Origin: Hexactinellida sp. DTS-2022
Taxonomy: Eukaryota; Porifera; Hexactinellida
DNA length: 64,000 nt
Assembly: GCA_028753945.1 (NCBI GenBank)
Contig: JAPNXP010000002.1
Location: 3,658,001 to 3,722,000 of the forward strand
Reading direction: 5' to 3'
The notes beneath the pieces were generated by a model. That model saw only the letters and a list, made by a program, of their open reading frames with translations. It searched no databases and had not been told where the DNA came from. Below, piece by piece: positions 56,709 to 64,000 of the stretch (within the stretch, counting starts at the first letter, position 1; the number at the start of each line of letters is the position of its first letter). Made by a program: the position numbers and the translations under genes.

Positions 56709-58464
56709 CAGGGCTTTACATAAATCATTTTGATGATTTTATTTTCAAATCAAATCAATGATTTATGATTGATCTTTGGGTAACATTCAATGATTTGATG
56801 ATTGATTTTTTCTATTTCATTTTTAGAATGATTTGATTTTGATTGATTTGTGAAAAGTTAATGATTTGATTTTTATTTAAATCAAATCATTTTTCTGCTC
56901 TGTATAATATTATTAACCAAGATTTATGTTATATTTGCTTCCACATCAGGAGGTTATAGTAGTATGAACACATTAAATACAATTGCGGGTCTATGTGCAT
57001 TTTATCGTTTTACTTCACCCCCGTTTGAAACTACAATCACTCAGCTAAATCGAAACCCAAGTTTTACCAGGAACAACCCAATACCAATAGTCTTAGATTG
57101 CTCCGGTTTAATGGGTGAAATATACTAACGTATACGTATACTATTACTATCGACTCCGCTTATTAGTCTCCTCGGAATGAGATATTTTGACCTATTAATA
57201 GGTACATCTGAAAAGGATTACTAATTTATAGTAACATGTATTTTTATTTCCCAGGTCCAAATAACCAAAGTGATTTGTTATTATAGCTATTATCTTGATT
57301 AAGATTCTTCGATCACCTATAAAAAATCTGTTATTGTGTGTACATTAGTATTCGGCTAAAAGAATATCTTCGGGACTCGGGAGTAACAAAAAAACTAATT
57401 ATATCATCGTAATTGGAAATGATTTGATTTTGATTTTTGATGATTTTGTGGTGAATCAAAATGATTTGATGATTGATTTTTTCAATCTCACATTTTGAAT
57501 GATTTGATTTTGATTGATTTTTACAACACTAATTTTTGAATGATTTTGATTTAAGGTTCAGGTCTACTCTACAAAATACCAAAATTTCGATAAAATCCCA
57601 ACTATTGTAAATCTCGTTTTTATTGTATTTTCGGATTGTGTGGACACCCATGTGGACTCTCACGAAATTTCAAAGAAAAATTCCAATTATTTCTCCAGTT
57701 TGACTCACTTCGAGTTTTGAAAAAAATATCGGGGTTCTGGTGTTGGTTGCCGGTTGCAGTATACCATAGAAACTTGATAATTTCGGGACATAGCCAAATA
57801 TATGTTTTATCTTATATTAGGATAGAACAGCATATATCGCATCTTAATTTCAAATCTTATGGAAAAATATTAAATACTTTCAATGATACATACTTTTTAG
57901 TGTCCTCCACCTAAGCCACTGCCATAGGGGACACTTTTTTCAAACCCCGCTATCTCCAAACACAATTATTGGCATTGCGGAAGTCATATTATGACTCATA
58001 TACCACCTAGAAACAAAATCTCAACGGTTTTGGACAGCTCTCAAATAGTTCTATCATATGAGTGCAGCGATTTCATTTGTAACTTCTCTTTTTCTTTTTA
58101 TTTAATTTATTGATGATGAAAAAAGTGATGTCCTCATTTATTGATGAAGAATTTGACTAATAAGTGATTAAAAGAATTCTTGCACTCATAAGATAGTTTA
58201 GAAGTTTCTCCATGCAATGCAACAACAATCTACTCTTAATCATTAACAGGAAAAAACTTATCCGTTCCGCAAAATACGATTTTATAGAAGAAAAAAAATT
58301 TCACTGAGTTACCTAGATCGAATATTATTGCATTTTTGCCATTTAGCAGATGAAGTAAATCCGCTGTAAAAAAATTAATTAATTCGGGTGAATATATTTG
58401 GTAGAAGTGCTCTAGAGTATACCTGAACCTTAAAATCAAAATCAATGATTTATGTAAAGCCCTG
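56709..58464. mobile_element. hAT-like element rich in TGATTTGAT words, TSD GTACCCAC
   Basis: CAGGGCTTTACATAAATCAT left; the right end in reverse is CAGGGCTTTACATAAATCAT. Exact 8-bp TSDs GTACCCAC at 56701-56708 and 58465-58472. Subterminal arms (56,730-56,890 and 57,415-57,550) are arrays of AATGATTTGATTTTGATTGA-type words. 57554-58430 is a later TA-flanked MITE; the rest (56,900-57,410) shows no coding. Confidence 0.9.
57554..58430 (+). mobile_element. TA-flanked MITE, AGGTTCAGG family, long subfamily
   Basis: 877 bp with TA at 57552-57553 and 58431-58432; near-identical to 33721-34594. Third layer here: MITE in hAT-like element in Gypsy. Confidence 0.93.
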
Positions 58465-59060
58465 GTACCCACCTGTACTTATTCGCCAGGCGTAACTTAA
58501 CGTCCGGTCCTCTCCTCTCCACGACTAGAAATGGGCCGTCATACCTCGGTGACAGCGAGTCTTTCGTTATATTACTTTTCAGCATAACCATGTCTCCCTT
58601 ATCGACTTCCGTCTCACGCTTTCCCGCGTTGTACCGCTGCCTAACTTTAGATAGGTTTCTCTCGATACTATCTCGGGCGATGTTCTCTAGTTCTTCTTTT
58701 TTCTTTTTCAGGGTGTGAAGGTACTCCTCATGGGAGTTCCTCTCGCCTTCGCTGAGATTTTCGCACCTGGCATCAAGTGGAGAGTGGGGCTCGCGTCCAA
58801 ATGTGAGGATTTGGAAAGACAGGTGGCTGGTGCATTTTTCATGCCGTTTAGGTGAAAACTCACTTCGGTTAAGAATCCTGGCCAACTTGCTTTCGGTAAG
58901 TGGCGGTCTGCTTGTAAACACCGAATTACCTGTTTCACTAGTCCTATGTGGCGCTCAGCCATGCCGTCGCACTGAGGATGATAGGGTGTTGTGCGTCTCT
59001 TGTTTACCCCTGCTAACCGGCAAAACTCCCGGAACACCTGACCATCCACGTTTTGTTCCT
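58465..59060 (-). pseudogene. Gypsy integrase, C-terminal two thirds
   Basis: Reads TDK, then VDGQVFREFCR and the TPYHPQCDGMAERHI block with the third catalytic Glu. After a frameshift near 58,880 come a long charged helix (KKKKEELENIARDSIER) and GDMVMLKSNI ... RYDGPFLV, the C-terminal DNA-binding fold. The zinc-binding N-terminus and the first catalytic Asp are absent because of the deletion at about 59,075. Confidence 0.82.
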
Positions 59061-59339
59061 TTATCCGTCAGTATGATCGAGTTCTGTCAAAATTACTATG
59101 CTTGGGGCGCCTTTAAGGTACACTGACCATTTGCGAGTCGCTGCGATCAATGCCCACGCCTCCAACTGTCCCGCCGAGTAATTCTTTTGACTAGAACTGA
59201 GCGCAGACGAAAAGAATTGGATAGGCCGTAGTTTACGGGTGTTCTCGTCCAGTTGTGATAGGATGGCTGCCACCCCTGTTGAGCTTGCGTCGGCCTCCAC
59301 GTAGAACTCCTTATTCCATTTAGGATGAGTGAGGGACAC
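59061..59339 (-). pseudogene. Gypsy RNase H, N-terminal half
   Basis: EFYVEADASSTGVAAILSQ carries the first catalytic Asp, then FFSSALSSSQKNYSAGQLEA with the Glu. It stops at VILTE where the sequence jumps into the integrase. The second half, including the other active-site residues, is missing. Confidence 0.82.
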
Positions 59340-59350
59340 GGGTTCGCGTA

Positions 59351-60606
59351 CTAGTTTTGTGCGTAGTTCCTCGAACGCCTTCTGGCACGCTGCGTCCCAA
59401 TTCCAAACTTTTCCCTTTCGAAGCAGGGAATATATAGAGGTTGACCAATGAGAGACATGTTTTCAATATAGCACCGGTAATAATTTGCTGTACCGATAAA
59501 CCGCTGTAGCTTCGTAAGCGTTCTGGGCACAGGGAACGACTTGAGACTCTCTAGGTATTCTGGTACTGGGCTTCGCCCTTCCTCGGCTATCTTGTGTCCT
59601 TGAAACTCGATATATCTGTGGCCCAGCTTGCACTTGTCCCTGCGTAGTAAGAGGCCAGACTCTTCCAACCGGTTAAACACAGCCTTTATGTGTTGTACGT
59701 GAGCTTCGAAGGTCGGGGAATATATCAGAATGTCATCCACAGAGCTTTTGTAATTAGGGATATTCCCTAGGGTACGGTCCATCACCCTCTGGAAGGTGGC
59801 CTGGGCGTTGCATAGCCCGAAAGGCATTACGTTCATCTCATGCAGTCCCCTAGGTGTATGAAATTACGTTTTCTCGATGTCGCTTGGGTGGACAGGAATC
59901 GACCAATAGGCGGAGGCGACATCCAACTTTGAGAAATAACGATACCCAGCGATACGATCGAAAATCGATTGCGGATTTGGTAGACTGTACTCGTCGCGCT
60001 TTGTAACGGCGTTCAACCGACGGTAGTCTACTGCAAATCGTAAAGCCCCATCCCTTTTCTGGACCAAGACTATGTCGGAGGACCAAGGTGAATTGCTGGG
60101 TCTACAAATGGGAGGATCGGCAGCTAGCATCTCCTCTAATTGCCTTGAAATCTCTGGCTCCCAATGTAGGGGCACTCTCCTTGGCCGTGATCTCTGGGGT
60201 GCTGCGTTGTCCGTCTGTATTCGATGTGGCTCGTCGATAAGGCATCTTCCTGGACGCTTTGGATGGAGGGCGAATACGCGCTTGAGGTCCCTCGTTAGTT
60301 GCTCAAGCATCTCTTTCTCCTCGGGGGTGAGCTTGGTACACATCATCGTGTCAATACCGGCGCTAATCGTAGCGACCTCGGGTTCGTCTTGTTTATCCAC
60401 CTGGCTCGTGCCAGTGGTGTAGCTCCACTTAAAGTATTGTGTACGATTATCCAAGACCGCCCGAAACGGACTAGCCAATTAACCCAGTCGAAGGTAACTT
60501 GCCCCAGTTGTTCCATGAACCTCCTCCCAAGTAGTAGTGTCGGTTCGTCAATATCTAGTATTTCGATCCGTTCCATCACGAGGCTCCTGTCGCCAAATTG
60601 GAACAT
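59351..60606 (-). pseudogene. Gypsy reverse transcriptase with protease-RT linker
   Basis: The linker (60,343-60,606) has LLLGRRFMEQLGQVTFDW, typical after the aspartic protease. RT motifs follow: VQKRDGALRFAVDYRRLNAV, SKLDVASAYWSIPV (first Asp), and after a frameshift near 59,850 MPFGLCNAQATFQRVMD. The catalytic box reads SVDD in place of the usual YxDD, then GHKIAEEGRSPVPEYLES and LQRFIGTANYYR. Frameshifts near 60,450, 59,850 and 59,400 and the changed catalytic box mean it is dead. Confidence 0.85.
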
Positions 60607-60986
60607 GGCCTACACGCAACCGCTAACCCTAACGGAGTTGTTACAGAGGCCGTAGACTCGGCGCACCGGGAATAATCGGAAGATCCAGTCTATGTGCTGT
60701 CTTGATGTCAATCACGCTGGGTCGGGCACCTGTGTCTCACATAGCTTCAACTTTATGGGGACCTATGTACATCTCGATCGTCACGGAATCTTCGTCTCCT
60801 TGAGCCAAGAATATTCGATTCTTAACAGTAGTCTTTGGTTCTCTCTGCTCCCCTGTAAACGTAGTTCTGGTGTCTCTCTGTCCCCCTGTTCTCCTCGGTT
60901 TGCGTGGGCACTTGGACGGTATATGGCCTAACGTCCCGCAAATCGTACACCGCTTGTTTGGACAATAGCGTATTAGATGTTCACGC
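60607..60986 (-). pseudogene. Gypsy gag C-terminus (zinc knuckle) and protease start
   Basis: A CCHC knuckle (CTICGTLGHIPSKC, spacing 2-4-4) near 60,915-60,960 is followed by a basic/Thr-rich linker and the protease active-site DTGARPSVIDI near 60,705-60,736. An in-frame TGA at 60,737-60,739 stands directly before DTGA. Confidence 0.8.
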
Positions 60987-63431
60987 CAGGCTTGGGGTCA
61001 AATACATTCAAATGTATTTAAATACAATACAAATACTCTTCAAAATGTATTTAAATACAATACAATTACTTTGGAAATAATTTCAAAAGTATTTAAATAC
61101 TTTCAAATACTTTCCGAAAGTATTTAAATACTTTACAAATACTAATTCAAACAGTCATGTTCTAAATGCAATAAAATTTGTTAATAAGGATTAGCTACTA
61201 TAGTACGTATATAGAATAAATGGAAGTGAATATATATGATTATGATTCTACACTACTAGTAACTAATACAAATTCAATATTATTCCCTCATACTAAAGCT
61301 GTGCCAACTGCCTAGTGTTGTTGACAACTAATCCATTAGGTTACACTTAATAAACATAAGGGTTTCAAATGTTTTATCGGATAAACGACATCTTTCAGGA
61401 CGAAAGATTTTACCAGCAGTAGAGAAAATCCGTTCTACTGGTGCGGATGAGCCTGGTACACTCAAATATCTTGAAATAAGTTTTAAAAGTGTTGGGAATC
61501 TAGTTTTGTTTACCTTCCAAAATAGTAGAGGATCTCCATCCTGTTCTAGACATGGCGTAGATAAATATTCCTCGATTTCATTATTTATAGTGTGTTCCGT
61601 TGATTGAGGATTCAAATTGAGTTCTTCATCTATAAGTTTACTGAAAAATCCTGTTGGTCTCTTAGCTGGTGGTTCGTTTGTTATTTCCAGAGTCTTTTCT
61701 GATGGAGCTTCATACATCACATTATGAAGTTTCGAACATAAATCTGTTTTTAAGGTATTATATTCGTTTCTAGTCTTGCACCAGTATAGTTTAAAGCGAG
61801 GGTCCAGCATTGTAGCTGTAAGATAAACTTCACGATTTTCATAAGGTGTTAGTCTTTTCGAAGTAGACGATCTTAAATCTGCAAAGAAAGTCGAATTATA
61901 CTGTTTACTCAATTCATCGAGACTAGCTTTTAAAACTCGAATACATGGTATTACAAGGCTGCCAGTAACATTCTTTTCGCCCTGAATCAACAAGGTCGCC
62001 TTTTCGAATGGGGTAAGAATTTCGATCAGATCTTGGAGTATCTTACGATCATATGTAGTTAAGTATTGTTTTGTTTTTAAAGAATTCAATTTCTCCAAAG
62101 GAATGTTCATTAACGAACGTATCATTGTAAGTTGGGAATTCCATCTAGTCGCATTTGCTGCTTGAAGACGCTTCTCAGTTTCCAAAAATTCAGAACTGTG
62201 GATCGAGGTGCGTACATGGGATACAATTGAAGACGCTTTACTTAACACTTTACGAATGCCATGTGCTTCTTTAAATGCATCTTTTATGACCAGCTGGAGA
62301 GTATGTGCAAAACATGGAATGTGATCAAAGTATAAATAATCATAAAGATTTTCTTTATCTTCACCATCATTTACTATGATTGAATCATCGGAATCCGATT
62401 CATCTTCACTTGAATCATTATTGTATATGGAGGTTTGAGAAGTAGGATCACTCACTTCTTCAAAGCCGGGGAGTGAGAATGCTTTAATCATATTCGATGC
62501 ATTGTCAGTTATGATATATGAGATTTTGTTTGTGATATCGAAGGTAGTTTTAATTCTTTCGAATTGCTCATAGATATACTCTGCAGTATGTGAACCATAG
62601 AATCGTGAACAAGCAAGCATGAAGGAACAAAGAGTGAAGTCAACAATAAAATGACACGTAACTCCATAATAACTCCTCATCTGTCTGTTCGTCCATAGAT
62701 CGATAGTAATACAAATCGCATCTGTTTTCTGAAGACGTACCATCAAATCACTCTTTATTTGAGCAGATTTATTAGGTAATAATTGAGAACTAAGGTGTTT
62801 CCTGCTGGGAATTTGATATCTGGGTTCAGCTTTCAACATAAGCTTTTGGAAACGAGAGCTATCGACAGTACTTAGTGGCAACAGATCGCCGGCGATAAAA
62901 TTAACTGTAGCATTAGTCAGTTCAACTTGGCGGGGATCCGTGCTAGTATACTTCTTAGGAGGTGAAAATAATGGCGTTAATGTGGTCTGAGAATCGATGT
63001 TAGTATTTGATTGTAACTTTTCATATTCAGAAGGGTGTTTCCTTTTGAGGTGAAGTAACAAATTTGACGTGGCTTTAGTAGAAGCAGAAATCATTGATTT
63101 GCAGATATTGCACATCGCTTTAAAATTACCTTCAGATTGAGCCTCGGGTATATCAAAATAATTGAATATCATAGATCTGTTAGAAGTCGCCATTTATAAA
63201 TTGAGAAGGTAAGAATTCCAAGTAGTAAACTTTGGTTACTATGTATTAAGGTTAAATTATAAAGTATTAGAATGTATTTGAACAAAATACAAATACATTT
63301 CAAAAGTATTTAATTACAATACAAATACTTTCACAAAAATATAAAAAGTATTTAAATACATCTCAAATACATGAGAAATGTATTTAAAATACATCAAATA
63401 CAAAATACATTTGTATTTGACCCCAACCCTG
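60987..63431 (-). mobile_element. Autonomous BED-finger hAT transposon, no matching TSD
   Basis: CAGGCTTGGGGTCAAATACA left; the right end in reverse is CAGGGTTGGGGTCAAATACA. Both subterminal zones (60,997-61,145 and 63,265-63,420) are dense arrays of GTATTTAAATAC-type palindromes, likely transposase binding sites. The flanking octamers (GTTCACGC, CCGGTAGG) do not match, so sequence was lost at one side or the insert arose by recombination between copies. Confidence 0.88.
61328..63193 (-). CDS. hAT transposase, ZBED type, apparently intact
   Basis: An uninterrupted 621-codon frame from ATG at 63,191-63,193 to TAA at 61,328-61,330. It binds its own element ends and catalyses cut-and-paste transposition in the nucleus. 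Domains in order: BED zinc finger at residues ~5-55 (FKAMCNICKSM then LLLHLKRKHPSEYEKL, two Cys and two His), and the RNase H-like core starting near residue 160 (DAICITIDLWTNRQMRSYYG, with the first Asp). Then come YIITDNASNMIKAF near 230 (second Asp), an acidic insert (NDSSEDESDSDDS) and HIPCFAHTLQLVIKDAF near 290, the hAT CxxH-like helical site. The C-terminal dimerisation region runs from about 545 to 615 (YLSVPGSSAPVERIFSTAGK, LMFIKCN). Length is normal for ZBED/AC-type transposases. No frameshift or stop, unlike every other transposase here. Confidence 0.93.
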   Translation of the reverse strand: MATSNRSMIFNYFDIPEAQSEGNFKAMCNICKSMISASTKATSNLLLHLKRKHPSEYEKLQSNTNIDSQTTLTPLFSPPKKYTSTDPRQVELTNATVNFIAGDLLPLSTVDSSRFQKLMLKAEPRYQIPSRKHLSSQLLPNKSAQIKSDLMVRLQKTDAICITIDLWTNRQMRSYYGVTCHFIVDFTLCSFMLACSRFYGSHTAEYIYEQFERIKTTFDITNKISYIITDNASNMIKAFSLPGFEEVSDPTSQTSIYNNDSSEDESDSDDSIIVNDGEDKENLYDYLYFDHIPCFAHTLQLVIKDAFKEAHGIRKVLSKASSIVSHVRTSIHSSEFLETEKRLQAANATRWNSQLTMIRSLMNIPLEKLNSLKTKQYLTTYDRKILQDLIEILTPFEKATLLIQGEKNVTGSLVIPCIRVLKASLDELSKQYNSTFFADLRSSTSKRLTPYENREVYLTATMLDPRFKLYWCKTRNEYNTLKTDLCSKLHNVMYEAPSEKTLEITNEPPAKRPTGFFSKLIDEELNLNPQSTEHTINNEIEEYLSTPCLEQDGDPLLFWKVNKTRFPTLLKLISRYLSVPGSSAPVERIFSTAGKIFRPERCRLSDKTFETLMFIKCNLMD

Positions 63432-63579
63432 CCGGTAGGAGCTTCACTACTGCCTTTTGGTATATCCCTGACACTGCTGAGATAAACAGCGGTTCCCATG
63501 TCGCTATTGTTTGCCGTTCTTGCAGAGGCGGAATAGCTATCGTGAGGAGAGTAGCATCGCGGAATACGTTCAGTATTTT
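63432..63579 (-). pseudogene. Gypsy gag N-terminal fragment
   Basis: On the minus strand the segment reads FRDATLLTIAIPPL and then WEPLFISAVSGIYQKAVVKL, resembling the early capsid region of gag. The start codon, the rest of gag and the LTR-to-gag leader are gone, and the hAT element follows immediately. Confidence 0.55.
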
Positions 63580-63761
63580 TGTGGAAGTATACTGATACTT
63601 TAATAAGTAATGTAAAGTACGAAGAAATACTGAACAGTATGCGAATCATACTAATGCCTAACGCTATACTACTTAACTATTAACTGGGAATAAGTCCTGT
63701 GCCTAATACGTAATGGGTGTTCTACTGTTGCTATGCGACTAAGATAACAAGACTCATAACA
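63580..63761 (-). repeat. 5' LTR, internal end truncated
   Basis: Matches 56108-56303 but lacks about 14 bp at the inner end (TTCTTAACA side), so no primer-binding site is visible. Confidence 0.85.
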
Positions 63762-64000
63762 GCACCAACAACAAATATTCATATTATAAATTTATAAACG
63801 CGAAATTCGTGCTCAGCATACTTGTTTATCTATAATACCCGTTGAAAGCTAACTCCTAAGCTGATTTTGAATTTCATTAATTTGTTTAATTATTTTGTGT
63901 AAACATCAACAACAAAAATTCATATTATAAATTTATAAACGCGAAGTTCGTGTTCAACATACTTGTTTAGCTATAATACTCGTTGGAAGCTATTATCTAG
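63762..64000 (+). repeat. Satellite-like tandem repeat, 141-bp period
   Basis: Two units in tandem (CATATTATAAATTTATAAAC at 63,780 and 63,921), continuing the repeat interrupted by the LTR element at 56,108. Runs off the window. Confidence 0.8.

Larger units (their letters stand above)
56108..63761 (-). mobile_element. Gypsy-type LTR retrotransposon, decayed and invaded
   Basis: Flanked by LTRs at 56108-56303 and about 63580-63761 in the same orientation. Flanking tetramers ACAC and GCAC match at 3 of 4. Order on the minus strand: gag fragment, zinc knuckle, protease, reverse transcriptase, RNase H, integrase, acidic tail, purine-rich GATGGCGGGGTGC before the 3' LTR. Gypsy order (RNase H before integrase) is clear. 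The 5' LTR end, primer site and gag start are missing, a deletion fuses RNase H to integrase, and two hAT-like elements are inserted. No envelope gene seen. Confidence 0.88.

Noticed and set aside
58803..60655. Plus-strand frames of 107-118 codons opposite the retrotransposon
   Set aside because: They are antisense shadows of the pol gene, whose minus-strand motifs are clear.

Overview
The window looks like AT-rich intergenic or heterochromatin-like DNA from an invertebrate metazoan (aquatic type likely, species not identifiable). I see no confident intact host gene. What can be recognised is almost entirely transposable-element (TE) DNA, much of it insertions inside older insertions. Many can be dated against each other because target-site duplications (TSDs), terminal inverted repeats (TIRs) and interrupted reading frames are still visible. 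All coding calls come from motif recognition in translated sequence, without database search.

Layout. 1-1.2 kb: a broken Tigger/pogo transposase and inverted MITE pieces. 2.4-9.4 kb: a Mutator-like transposase pseudogene ending in a PHD finger. It is split by a complete 4.4-kb hAT element (TSD TATACGTC), which itself carries a hAT MITE and a TA-flanked MITE. 9.7-20.3 kb: MITE fields, including a 5-kb inverted-repeat structure and TTAA-flanked elements. 20.5-28.3 kb: two old MITE copies invaded repeatedly, one of them by a 2.7-kb element with CACAGTC/CACAGTG ends, the other by a stack four deep. 28.5-33.3 kb: a pogo-like MITE, a hAT remnant, and a Helitron helicase pseudogene split by a 1.07-kb palindrome. 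33.4-45.3 kb: more MITEs, a second CACAGTG-ended element, a 3-kb degenerate palindrome, and a MITE inserted exactly in the TIR of another. 45.4-48.8 kb and 54-56 kb: two short reading frames with similar single-pass membrane tails, possibly exons of unknown host genes.

The most interesting unit is at 48,785-51,954. It is a complete 3.17-kb transposon with CACAGTG ends (the V(D)J recombination-signal heptamer) and an exact 5-bp duplication TAACT. It encodes a RAG1-like/Transib-type transposase, now broken by four frameshifts and one nonsense codon. Two coding-poor elements (21.9-24.6 and 37.1-38.8 kb) have the same kind of ends and 5-bp duplications, so it may once have moved them.

56.1-63.8 kb holds a Gypsy-type LTR retrotransposon on the minus strand inside a ~140-bp satellite-like repeat. 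It has lost its 5' end, most of gag and the RNase H/integrase junction. A hAT-like element sits in its pol tail. A BED-finger hAT with an uninterrupted 621-codon transposase sits in gag; this is the only apparently intact transposase here and the best candidate for recent activity.
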